From Chitinophaga eiseniae (GTDB taxonomy: Bacteria > Bacteroidota > Bacteroidia > Chitinophagales > Chitinophagaceae), in NCBI RefSeq assembly GCF_012641265.1, contig NZ_JABAHZ010000004.1, positions 496,001 to 560,000 on the forward strand: a stretch of 64,000 nt of DNA. The letters are read 5' to 3'. Of this stretch, positions 54,209-62,869 are shown in pieces. The position numbers and the translations under genes were made by a program. Numbering within the stretch: position 1 is the first letter of the stretch; every line of letters begins with the position of its first letter. The notes beneath the pieces are model-generated. The model saw only the letters and a program-made list of their open reading frames with translations, was not told the origin of the DNA and searched no databases.

Positions 54209-54673
54209 ATGCTTTCAGCTACTGAAATAGAACAGATCACCCATGAGCTGCAACAGGTGCCGGTAAAAAAGGCAGCCTGCATTGAAGCCCTCAAAATTGT
54301 GCAGCAGCAGCGCCGCTGGATATCCGATGAAAGTGTAGCCGACATTGCCGCCATGCTGGACATGAGCACCGCCGAAGTAGATAGTGTAGCCACTTTCTAC
54401 AACCTTATTTTCCGTCAACCGGTAGGGCGCCACGTGATCCTGCTTTGCGACAGTATCAGTTGTTACGTGATGGGCTATACGAAAATTAAGCAGGCGCTGG
54501 TGGAGTTATTACATATCGGCTACGGGCAAACGACGCCTGATGATCGCTTCACCCTGCTGCCCAACGCCTGCCTGGGTACCTGCGATCATGCGCCGGCGCT
54601 GATGGTAGACAACGACCTGTATCGTGATATCGCCATCTCGGATTTACCACAAATACTGGATCAATATTTATAA
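54209..54673 (+). CDS. nuoE: NADH-quinone oxidoreductase subunit E
   Basis: 154 residues from the ATG at 54209, 11 bp after nuoCD; the frame is open much further upstream inside nuoCD but that part is not NuoE-like. The thioredoxin-like fold holds the N1a [2Fe-2S] cluster: C-x4-C in LCDSISCYVMG and C-x3-C in NACLGTCDHAPALMVD. The N-terminal helices (KKAACIEALKIVQQQRRWIS, IAAMLDMSTAEVDSVATFY) are typical. It is part of the NADH-oxidising module. Confidence 0.96.
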   Translation: MLSATEIEQITHELQQVPVKKAACIEALKIVQQQRRWISDESVADIAAMLDMSTAEVDSVATFYNLIFRQPVGRHVILLCDSISCYVMGYTKIKQALVELLHIGYGQTTPDDRFTLLPNACLGTCDHAPALMVDNDLYRDIAISDLPQILDQYL

Positions 54674-54675
54674 AA

Positions 54676-55950
54676 ATGGAACGACCACTTACACAACATA
54701 TTCCTCTTTCCGGAGCCGCCCTTCAGCTGAAGGAATACGAAGCGGTGGGTGGTTACAGCGCCCTGCGTAAAGTATTGCAGGAGCTGACTCCCAAAGAAGT
54801 AACAGAAAAAGTAAAAGATGCCAACCTCAAAGGGAGAGGAGGCGCGGGATTCAGCACCGGTATGAAATGGAGCTTCGTACCCATGAATGTTACCGGCCCC
54901 AAATACCTGATTGCCAACGCCGATGAAATGGAGCCCGGTACTTTTAAGGATAGGTGGCTGTTAGAGGGCAATCCGCATCAGTTGCTGGAAGGAATGATCA
55001 TTGCCGCCTACGCGATACAGGCTACACAGGCCTTTGTATTTATGCGCTGGGCGTATAAGGAGGCTGCGCAGATCATGACCAGGGCAATTGCCGATGCCTA
55101 TGCTGCCGGCTATCTCGGTAAAAATATACTTGGTAAAGACTTTCAGCTGGACATGCAACTGCATACCGGCGTAGGCCGATATATGTGTGGAGAAGAAACG
55201 GCGCTGCTCAATTCGCTCGAAGGCAAACGCGCTACACCCCGCGCTAAGCCCCCGTTTCCGCAGGTGAGCGGCCTGTTTGGTAAACCTACGATTGTTAACA
55301 ATGTGGAAACCCTGTCTTATATCCCGCATATCATGAACAAGGGGGGCGACTGGTTCAAATCGCTGAGCTATACCGCCGACGGGGGAACGAAAATTTATGG
55401 GGTAAGTGGAAAGGTCAACAAGCCCGGTGCCTGGGAGCTACCTATGGGGGTTACGATGCGCGAATTATTGGAGGAACACGCCGGTGGCATGAAAGCAGGC
55501 CTTCGCTTTCGTGGCGTACTGCCCGGCGGCGCTTCCACCGATTTCCTGACCGATGCCCACCTCGATGTGAAAATGGATTTTGTCGGCGTAGCTGCTGCCG
55601 GAAGCCGCCTGGGTACCGGCACTATGGTGGTATTGGATGACCAAACCTGTCCCGTTGGATTTGTTCATAACCTGGAACATTTCTTCGCACAGGAATCCTG
55701 CGGCTTTTGTACCCCCTGCCGGGAAGGACTGCCATGGACGGAAAAAATATTACTAGCCCTGGAACAGGGAAAGGGAACATATGCAGACCTGGAACAACTG
55801 GAAATACATACCCAATTGCTGGGACCTGGAAATACTTTCTGCGCACTGGCGCCCGGTGCCATGGAACCATTGCAGAGCGCGCTGAAATATTTCCGGGAGG
55901 ATTTTGAGCAACATATCAAAGATAAAAAATGCCCATATGCCCATCATTAA
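54676..55950 (+). CDS. nuoF: NADH-quinone oxidoreductase subunit F
   Basis: 424 residues. It binds NADH and FMN (GRGGAGFSTGMKWSFVP, ANADEMEPGTFKDR, GAYICGEETAL-like GRYMCGEETALLNSLEG) and holds the N3 [4Fe-4S] cluster (ESCGFCTPCREG plus a later Cys in NTFCALAPGA). It starts 2 bp after nuoE and its end overlaps nuoG by 14 bp, indicating coupled translation. Presence of E, F and G shows a complex I that accepts NADH directly. Confidence 0.97.
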   Translation: MERPLTQHIPLSGAALQLKEYEAVGGYSALRKVLQELTPKEVTEKVKDANLKGRGGAGFSTGMKWSFVPMNVTGPKYLIANADEMEPGTFKDRWLLEGNPHQLLEGMIIAAYAIQATQAFVFMRWAYKEAAQIMTRAIADAYAAGYLGKNILGKDFQLDMQLHTGVGRYMCGEETALLNSLEGKRATPRAKPPFPQVSGLFGKPTIVNNVETLSYIPHIMNKGGDWFKSLSYTADGGTKIYGVSGKVNKPGAWELPMGVTMRELLEEHAGGMKAGLRFRGVLPGGASTDFLTDAHLDVKMDFVGVAAAGSRLGTGTMVVLDDQTCPVGFVHNLEHFFAQESCGFCTPCREGLPWTEKILLALEQGKGTYADLEQLEIHTQLLGPGNTFCALAPGAMEPLQSALKYFREDFEQHIKDKKCPYAHH

Positions 55951-58630
55951 TATAGATAATAAAAACTACGAGGTAAAGGAGGGGAAGAACCTGCTTGAAG
56001 CTTGCCTGTCGCTGGGTTTGAACCTTCCTTACTTTTGCTGGCATCCCGCGTTGGGCGCCGTGGGCGCCTGCCGGCAATGTGCGGTAAAAGTGTTTAAAGA
56101 CGCAGACGATACCAAAGGAAGGATCATCATGTCGTGCATGGAGCCGGTAAAAGATCAGCTGCGTATGTCTATCGACGATAAGGATGCCCGTAACTTCCGG
56201 GAGCACGTGATCGGCTGGCTGATGACCAATCACCCGCACGATTGCGCCGTATGCGATGAAGGTGGGGCCTGCCACCTGCAGGATATGACCGTGATGACCG
56301 GCCACAGCTACCGCGATTATCATTTCACCAAACGAACTTACAACAACCAATATCTTGGACCATTCCTGAACCATGAGATGAACCGCTGCATCCAGTGTTA
56401 CCGCTGCGTGCGTTTTTATAAAGACTTCGCCGGCGGGAAAGACCTGGATGTATTTGCGGCGCATAACCATGTGTACTTCGGGCGTCAGCAAGATGGTATC
56501 CTGGAAAGTGAATTCAGTGGCAACCTGGCAGAGATCTGTCCTACTGGCGTTTTCACGGATAAAACACTCAAGCAGCACTATACGCGTAAATGGGATCTCA
56601 CCTCCGCCGCTTCCGTATGCCAGGGCTGTGGCCTGGGATGTAATATTCTGGCCGGAGAAAGATACGGCGCAGTAAGACAGATCACCAACCGCTTTAATGC
56701 CGCCGTGAATGGATATTTCCTCTGCGATCGCGGTCGCTACGGCTACGAATTCGTCAACAGCGATCAGCGTATTAAAACGCCTATGGTGCACCACGGGCCA
56801 GCTGAACAATCCAACGGTATTCCCGTCCTGGAGCACGTGCATCACAGGATGGTGCCGGGTAAAACAATAGGCATCGGGTCTCCGAGGGCATCGCTGGAAT
56901 CCAATGCGGTATTGAAAGAGCTGGTAGGAGCAGATAATTTCTACCTGGGCGTATCTGCTGCCGATCACGACCTGGTGTCGTTATCACTTCGCCTGCTCCG
57001 GCAGGGCCCTGTACGGGCGGCTTCCCTGCAGGACGCAGCGGCAGCAGATGTAGTGCTGATCCTGGGAGAAGATGTAACGAATACAGCGCCGATGCTGGCG
57101 TTATCCGTGCGACAAGCGGTGCGGCGTATTCCTGTAGCAGCAGCGCAGCAGCAGGTACATCTCGCTGCCTGGCAGGATGCCGCCATACGCGAAGCGGTGC
57201 AGGAAGATAAAGGGCCCCTGTTTATTCTCAGCATGCAGGAAACCAAGCTGGATGAAATAGCACAGGGCGCCTGGCATACAGCGCCTGATAATATTGCACG
57301 TATAGGCTATGCCGTTAGTCACCTGCTCAATGATACTATTCCGGAAGTAACCGGTATGTCGGAGCAGGGCAGGGATATTGCCGCTACGATTGCAAAAACA
57401 CTGAAGTCAGCCGCCCACCCGTTGATCATAGCCGGCTATGGCGGCGGAAGCGAAGCCATTCTCAAATCGGCCGCCAATGTAGCCTGGGCCTTGCATGACC
57501 TGGGAATTGACGCCATGCTCAGCTTTACGGTACCTGAGTGTAATAGCATGGGACTGGAAATGCTGGACGGGCACCGGCTGGAATCCGCCGTAGAGCGGGC
57601 GCTGAATAATGGTGCAGATACAGCCATCGTCCTGGAAAATGATCTCTATCGCCGCCTGAACCAACACAGCGCAGATCTTTTCTTCAATAATATCAAAAGC
57701 GTGATCCTGCTGGATCACCTGTATAATACCACTGCCGAAAAAGCGACCGTCATACTGCCCGCCGGCACTTTTGCGGAATCGGATGGCACGCTGGTGAATA
57801 ATGAAGGTCGTGCACAACGTTTCTTCCAGGTGTTTACTCCAACAACCGCTGTCCAGGAAAGCTGGCGCTGGCTGCTACAGGTAGCCGCTGTCAGTGGCCA
57901 TGCTGTCTTGTCTTCCCTGCAACACCTGGATGACGTAGTGAAATTTATTGCGGCTACTTACCCGCAGTTCGATGGCATCACCACACTCACTCCAGATGCT
58001 CATTTCCGCCTCGCCGGGCAGAAAGTACCCCGGGAGCCACATCGCTATAGCGGCCGCACCGCTATGCTGGCGAATGAAAATGTGAGCGAACCAAAGCCGG
58101 CAGAAGATGAAGATACCGCGCTATCCTTTACCATGGAGGGATACCGGGGAGAACCCCCTTCTTCCATGATTCCTTTTTTCTGGCAACCAGGATGGAATTC
58201 GGTGCAGGCGGTGAACAAGTACCAGGTAGAAACCGGGGGACCGCTGCACGACGGTAACGCAGGAAAGCGATTGATTGAACCTAACGTAAACGGGCATACG
58301 CCTTTTTATACTGAAGTGCCCGAGCCCTACCTGCCGCTCAAAGAACATTTATTGCTGGTGCCCTGTTACCATATATTCGGATCGGAAGAACTGAGCATTC
58401 ATACGCCAGGTATAGCAGCACGTATGCCCGCTCCCTACCTGCTGCTGCACAGCGAAGATGCCAAACGCTTCCAGGTAACAGAAGGACACCTGTTGCATTT
58501 TATGGATAACGGTCACCACTATACGTTACCGGTGATTATTAACGATACCTTACAGCAAGGGGTAGCCGGGATACCTGTAGGCCTGCCGGGCATGCAGATT
58601 GCAGAGGCGCCGCAGCTGATAAAAGTATAA
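55937..58630 (+). CDS. nuoG: NADH-quinone oxidoreductase subunit G
   Basis: 897 residues from the ATG at 55937 (MPIINIDNKNYEVKEG). N-terminal clusters: [2Fe-2S] N1b (YFCWHPALGAVGACRQC, MSC), N5 (HPHDCAVCDEGGACHLQD), N4 (CIQCYRCVRF, EICPTG). A further C-x2-C-x3-C (CQGCGLGC) with a later Cys (FLCDRGRYG) matches the off-path N7 site seen in some bacteria. The large C-terminal part is a molybdopterin-oxidoreductase-like domain without catalytic role. It overlaps nuoF by 14 bp and precedes nuoH by 4 bp. Confidence 0.96.
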   Translation: MPIINIDNKNYEVKEGKNLLEACLSLGLNLPYFCWHPALGAVGACRQCAVKVFKDADDTKGRIIMSCMEPVKDQLRMSIDDKDARNFREHVIGWLMTNHPHDCAVCDEGGACHLQDMTVMTGHSYRDYHFTKRTYNNQYLGPFLNHEMNRCIQCYRCVRFYKDFAGGKDLDVFAAHNHVYFGRQQDGILESEFSGNLAEICPTGVFTDKTLKQHYTRKWDLTSAASVCQGCGLGCNILAGERYGAVRQITNRFNAAVNGYFLCDRGRYGYEFVNSDQRIKTPMVHHGPAEQSNGIPVLEHVHHRMVPGKTIGIGSPRASLESNAVLKELVGADNFYLGVSAADHDLVSLSLRLLRQGPVRAASLQDAAAADVVLILGEDVTNTAPMLALSVRQAVRRIPVAAAQQQVHLAAWQDAAIREAVQEDKGPLFILSMQETKLDEIAQGAWHTAPDNIARIGYAVSHLLNDTIPEVTGMSEQGRDIAATIAKTLKSAAHPLIIAGYGGGSEAILKSAANVAWALHDLGIDAMLSFTVPECNSMGLEMLDGHRLESAVERALNNGADTAIVLENDLYRRLNQHSADLFFNNIKSVILLDHLYNTTAEKATVILPAGTFAESDGTLVNNEGRAQRFFQVFTPTTAVQESWRWLLQVAAVSGHAVLSSLQHLDDVVKFIAATYPQFDGITTLTPDAHFRLAGQKVPREPHRYSGRTAMLANENVSEPKPAEDEDTALSFTMEGYRGEPPSSMIPFFWQPGWNSVQAVNKYQVETGGPLHDGNAGKRLIEPNVNGHTPFYTEVPEPYLPLKEHLLLVPCYHIFGSEELSIHTPGIAARMPAPYLLLHSEDAKRFQVTEGHLLHFMDNGHHYTLPVIINDTLQQGVAGIPVGLPGMQIAEAPQLIKV

Positions 58631-58634
58631 CGAT

Positions 58635-59585
58635 ATGACAAACTTCTGGTGGATCATTGGCGGAGTACTCTTTGCACTCCTGAATACGGCCGCAGGCCTG
58701 ATCTGGGTAGAACGCCGGATGCTGGCGCTTTGGCAGGATCGCTATGGCCCTAACAGGGCAGGACCGTTTGGGCTATTGGTAGTGTTGGCAGATACGCTGA
58801 AACTGTTTTTCAAAGAGGATTGGATCCCGCCCTTTGCAGATAAAATAGTGTTTGTGTTTGCGCCGGCTGTAGTAATGCTCAGCGTGCTGATGAGCTTTGT
58901 GGTGATGCCTTTCGGACCACACATTATTGTAGCCGATTTAAATATAGGCTTATTGTTTTTTCTCGCCATGTCATCATTAGGTGTGTACAGCGTGGTACTG
59001 GGAGGTTGGGCATCCAATAATAAGTACGCCCTGTTGGGCGCTATGCGTGGGGCTTCCCAGATGATCAGCTACGAAGTATTCATGGGGCTGGCACTCATGG
59101 GAGTAGTAGTACTGAGTGGCTCCTTTAACCTGCGTGAAATCGTGGAAGCACAACGAACCATATGGTTTATCGTACCACAGTTCCTGGGCTTTCTCATCTT
59201 CCTCGTGGCCGGTGTAGCAGAAACGCACCGCCTGCCTTTCGATATACCGGAAGCAGAAAGTGAGCTGGTAGCAGGCTTCCACTCAGAATATTCCGGGATG
59301 AAGTTCGGTATGTTCTTCATCGGGGAATACCTGGGAATCACCCTGATTTCAGGGATGCTGGTAACGCTCTATTTCGGCGGCTGGCTGGGCCCTGCCTTCC
59401 TGCCACCAGTTATATGGTTTGCAATAAAAACTTTTTGCTTCATCCTGCTTTTCATCCTGTTCAGGGCTTCCATGCCAAGGCCACGGTATGATCAACTGAT
59501 GGAGTATGGATGGAAAGTATTATTTCCCCTATCTATCCTGAACCTGCTGGTAACAGCAGCCATCAAACTTTGGTTAAATACTTAA
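58635..59585 (+). CDS. nuoH: NADH-quinone oxidoreductase subunit H
   Basis: 316 residues with eight predicted membrane spans. Conserved signatures are WVERRMLALWQDRYGPNRAGPFG at the start, ADTLKLFFKEDWIPPFADK, GWASNNKYALLGAMRGASQMISYE and ETHRLPFDIPEAESELVAGFHSEYSGMKF, which line the quinone channel and proton entry. It joins the membrane arm to the NuoB/D module. It starts 4 bp after nuoG. Confidence 0.97.
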   Translation: MTNFWWIIGGVLFALLNTAAGLIWVERRMLALWQDRYGPNRAGPFGLLVVLADTLKLFFKEDWIPPFADKIVFVFAPAVVMLSVLMSFVVMPFGPHIIVADLNIGLLFFLAMSSLGVYSVVLGGWASNNKYALLGAMRGASQMISYEVFMGLALMGVVVLSGSFNLREIVEAQRTIWFIVPQFLGFLIFLVAGVAETHRLPFDIPEAESELVAGFHSEYSGMKFGMFFIGEYLGITLISGMLVTLYFGGWLGPAFLPPVIWFAIKTFCFILLFILFRASMPRPRYDQLMEYGWKVLFPLSILNLLVTAAIKLWLNT

Positions 59586-59596
59586 AACAGAAAACA

Positions 59597-60112
59597 ATGT
59601 TTAGTCTGGTTAGAAGTATGTGGTTGATATTCCTGCATATGTTTCACAAGCGGGAAACATATCAGTATCCCGAACAGAAGGCGCCACTGCCGGCCCGCTG
59701 GCGTGGAAGGATTGCGCTCACCCGCGATCCGGATGGAGGAGAGCGTTGCGTAGGCTGTTATCTCTGTGCAGCGGCTTGCCCGGTAGATTGTATTTCCCTG
59801 CAATCTACAGAAGATGAATCCGGCAGGCGATATCCCGAATTTTTCCGGATCAACTTCTCCCGCTGTATTTTTTGCGGGTTCTGTGAAGAAGCTTGCCCTA
59901 CTTACGCGATACAACTGTTACCCGATTTTGAAATGGCTGAATACAGCCGCCAGCAGTTGGTATATGAAAAAGAAGACCTGCTGATCAACAGCCAGGGAAA
60001 ATATCCTGGCTATAATTATTATAAAATAGCAGGGATGGCCATACAGGGAAAAGATAAAGGCGATGCAAAGAATGAAGAACCGCCGGTAGACGTTAAAAGC
60101 TTACTGCCATGA
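59597..60112 (+). CDS. nuoI: NADH-quinone oxidoreductase subunit I
   Basis: 171 residues from the ATG at 59597; an in-frame extension from 59510 lies within nuoH and is not NuoI-like. It is a ferredoxin-type subunit with two [4Fe-4S] clusters (N6a/N6b): CVGCYLCAAACPVDCI and CIFCGFCEEACPTYAI. The N-terminal amphipathic helix (MFSLVRSMWLIFLHMFHKR) attaches it to the membrane. It overlaps nuoJ by 4 bp (ATGA). Confidence 0.96.
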   Translation: MFSLVRSMWLIFLHMFHKRETYQYPEQKAPLPARWRGRIALTRDPDGGERCVGCYLCAAACPVDCISLQSTEDESGRRYPEFFRINFSRCIFCGFCEEACPTYAIQLLPDFEMAEYSRQQLVYEKEDLLINSQGKYPGYNYYKIAGMAIQGKDKGDAKNEEPPVDVKSLLP

Positions 60113-60630
60113 TGGGACCAGCCTTTTACATAGCGGCCGCTATTGCGGTGATTGCCACGGTAATGGTCATTACCCGTTATAATATCATGCACGCTTTACT
60201 GTACCTGGTGGTATCGCTGTTGGCAGTGGCCGTGGTATTATATCTCTATGGCGCGCCCTTCATCGCCGCCCTGGAAGTGATTGTATATGCCGGCGCCATT
60301 ATGGTATTGCTGATATTTTTTGTGATGATGCTCAACTTGGGTAAAGAGTCGGCCATGCAGGAGCAACGGTGGTTAAAGCCACGCATCTGGATATTCCCGT
60401 CTTTACTCTGTCTGGTGCTCCTGGGAGAGCTGGTTTTCCTGATATCCCAAAATCATCAGCCACCATCGGAGATAAAAGTAGTAGATCCGAAGGCGGTAGG
60501 GATGGCATTGTTCGGTCCCTACATGGCAGCGGTAGAACTGACAGGTATATTGCTGATGGCAGGTATTGTGGGCGCCTATCATTTAGGTCGGCAAAAAGAA
60601 AAAACATTGCACCGATTTCTTGAAAATTAA
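60109..60630 (+). CDS. nuoJ: NADH-quinone oxidoreductase subunit J
   Basis: 173 residues with five membrane spans. The conserved third-span segment ALEVIVYAGAIMVLLIFFVMML contains the pi-bulge region important in proton coupling. The start overlaps the nuoI stop by 4 bp (60109), although a second ATG follows immediately. nuoK starts 5 bp downstream. Confidence 0.95.
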   Translation: MMGPAFYIAAAIAVIATVMVITRYNIMHALLYLVVSLLAVAVVLYLYGAPFIAALEVIVYAGAIMVLLIFFVMMLNLGKESAMQEQRWLKPRIWIFPSLLCLVLLGELVFLISQNHQPPSEIKVVDPKAVGMALFGPYMAAVELTGILLMAGIVGAYHLGRQKEKTLHRFLEN

Positions 60631-60635
60631 ATAGC

Positions 60636-60944
60636 ATGAATATGCACCCTACCACCGCAGGTATGCTGCTGGCCGGCGTTTTGTTCGTATTGGGACTGAT
60701 CAGTATACTGGTACGCCGCGACATCATTTTTATGTTACTCTCTGTAGAAGTAATGCTCAATGCAGCAGCGTTGGCTTTTGTAGTGGCTTCTGCACACTGG
60801 GGTACGGCCGACGGACAGGTGATGTTCATCTTCATATTGGCAATGGCGGCGGCGGAGGTGTCGGTAGGACTGGCGTTGATACTACAGTTATATCATCAGC
60901 TTAAAACACTGGACAGCGATGAAGCTGCTAAAATGAACGGATAA
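60636..60944 (+). CDS. nuoK: NADH-quinone oxidoreductase subunit K
   Basis: 102 residues, three membrane spans, the standard NuoK length. The conserved Glu residues lie in MLLSVEVMLNAAALAF (about residue 35) and AMAAAEVSVGLALIL (about 72), both in the E-channel. It lies between nuoJ and nuoL with 5- and 12-bp gaps. Confidence 0.96.
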   Translation: MNMHPTTAGMLLAGVLFVLGLISILVRRDIIFMLLSVEVMLNAAALAFVVASAHWGTADGQVMFIFILAMAAAEVSVGLALILQLYHQLKTLDSDEAAKMNG

Positions 60945-60956
60945 AATGAACTTGTT

Positions 60957-62846
60957 ATGCTTCCTGCACTCATACCGATCATTCCTTTTATCAGTGCTTT
61001 CCTGCTCATGCTGGGCTGGAAACGCCTAAGCCGTATAGCCGTAGCCGTATTAGGTTGTGGCAGCATTGGGCTGGCAGCAATGGTGGCGGTCATTACAGCC
61101 ATACAGTTTGCCGGTAATTCCGAACAAGCCATTGTACAACATGCGGCCAGCTGGGTACTGGCAGGCACTTTCCAGGCGGGCATCGATTTCAGGCTCGATG
61201 CGTTGTCGGTTGTTTTTGTACTGGTGATTACGGTAGTGGGCTTCCTGATACACGTATATGCGGCGGGGTATATGCACGACGACCCCGACTATGCCCGTTT
61301 TTTCGCCTGTATGAACCTCTTTGTGGGCGCTATGCTCACGTTGGTAATGGCCGATAATTTATTACTACTTTATTTCGGTTGGGAAGGCGTAGGGCTTTGC
61401 AGTTACCTCCTGATCGGTTTCTGGTACAAAGATCCCGCCAATGGATATGCGGCGCGTAAAGCATTTATTGTAACGCGGGTAGGCGATACCGCTATGGCCA
61501 TTGGGTTGTTTATGTTGTTTCAATACACAGGTACGCTCAACATCCCGGATATACTTGGGAAGAGTCCGCAGCTCTGGACTACCGGGGCGCCTGTAGTGAC
61601 CACCATTGCTTTGTTACTCTTAGGCGGAGCAGTAGGTAAATCGGCCCAGCTGCCCCTGCAAACGTGGCTACCCGATGCAATGGCGGGGCCCACGCCGGTA
61701 AGCGCCCTGATTCACGCCGCTACAATGGTAACGGCGGGAGTATACCTGGTAGCACGTATGCATGTGCTTTTTGAACTGGCCCCGCTGGCCGAAACCACTA
61801 CAGCTGTTATTGGTGCTATTACCCTGGTACTGGCAGGCTTCAGTGCATTGGTGCAGACGGACATTAAGCGGGTGCTGGCGTACTCCACAATCAGCCAGAT
61901 AGGATATATGTTTTTGGCATTAGGATGTGGAGCCTGGTCGGCCGCTATCTTTCATTTTGTTACCCATGCCTTTTTTAAAGCGTTATTATTCATGGCCGCG
62001 GGGGCGGTGATAGTAGCTTTGCATCATGAGCAACGCATGACTAAAATGGGGGGGCTCCGAAAGCTATTGCCTGGCGTGTATGGGGTATTCCTGGTCGGTT
62101 GCGCTTCACTGGCGGCTATTCCCTTTGTAACCGCTGGTTTTTATAGCAAAGACCAGATCATTTGGTTGTCGTTGTCTGCTACACACGGGCATGTGGCCCT
62201 CTGGCTGGCAGCCTTGCTGGGCGCCTTGCTCACAGGTATGTATACCTTCCGTATGTTTTTCCTGGTATTTTACGGAGAAGCCAAAACAGCGGTGCACCAC
62301 CGGCCTGGTAAAAGCATGATGATCCCCTTGTATATACTCGCTGTTTTATCAACCATAGCCGGATTTATAGAACTGCCACATACGATGGGGCATGTAACAC
62401 TTTTCAGCAATTGGTTACATCCCGTATTGCCTGCAGTCACGGTAATAAACGACAGTAATGCTATGGAGTGGACGTCTCAGGCCATGTCTGCCCTGCTGGC
62501 CATAGGAGGCATCGGCCTGGCTTATGCCTGGGTAGTATTGCGCCCGAAAGGAATGTCCGATTTCCTGGAAATGCCGGCGATAGATTGGTTGCGGAAATAT
62601 TGGGCCAGGGGCTGGGACTTCGATTATGTGTACAACATTTTACTGGTACATCCTTATATCCACCTGTCGCGCATGAACCGGAAAGACCTGGTGGACAAGC
62701 TGTATACCGGCCTGGCTGCGCTGATGGAATGGTGCCATAACGTGCTGGCGCGTACGCAGAGCGGTTTGTTGCGATGGTATATTATGGCAGTAGTGCTGGG
62801 CGCTGTAGCGGTGTTGTCGGTACTCATCTGGAGAATATACATATAA
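60957..62846 (+). CDS. nuoL: NADH-quinone oxidoreductase subunit L
   Basis: 629 residues, the distal antiporter-like proton pump subunit. Features are DALSVVFVLVITVVGFLIHVYAAGYM, YFGWEGVGLCSYLLIGFWY (conserved Glu), KSAQLPLQTWLPDAMAGPTPVSALIHAATMVTAGVYL (Lys/His channel), and FVTHAFFKALLFMAAGAVI. A long C-terminal lateral helix region follows. It is 12 bp after nuoK and 23 bp before nuoM. Confidence 0.97.
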   Translation: MLPALIPIIPFISAFLLMLGWKRLSRIAVAVLGCGSIGLAAMVAVITAIQFAGNSEQAIVQHAASWVLAGTFQAGIDFRLDALSVVFVLVITVVGFLIHVYAAGYMHDDPDYARFFACMNLFVGAMLTLVMADNLLLLYFGWEGVGLCSYLLIGFWYKDPANGYAARKAFIVTRVGDTAMAIGLFMLFQYTGTLNIPDILGKSPQLWTTGAPVVTTIALLLLGGAVGKSAQLPLQTWLPDAMAGPTPVSALIHAATMVTAGVYLVARMHVLFELAPLAETTTAVIGAITLVLAGFSALVQTDIKRVLAYSTISQIGYMFLALGCGAWSAAIFHFVTHAFFKALLFMAAGAVIVALHHEQRMTKMGGLRKLLPGVYGVFLVGCASLAAIPFVTAGFYSKDQIIWLSLSATHGHVALWLAALLGALLTGMYTFRMFFLVFYGEAKTAVHHRPGKSMMIPLYILAVLSTIAGFIELPHTMGHVTLFSNWLHPVLPAVTVINDSNAMEWTSQAMSALLAIGGIGLAYAWVVLRPKGMSDFLEMPAIDWLRKYWARGWDFDYVYNILLVHPYIHLSRMNRKDLVDKLYTGLAALMEWCHNVLARTQSGLLRWYIMAVVLGAVAVLSVLIWRIYI

Positions 62847-62869
62847 CTTAAACGACTAAACGAAATAAT

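Noticed and set aside
55916..56968. 350-codon minus-strand frame
   Set aside because: It lies antisense to nuoG, where iron-sulphur motifs prove the plus frame.
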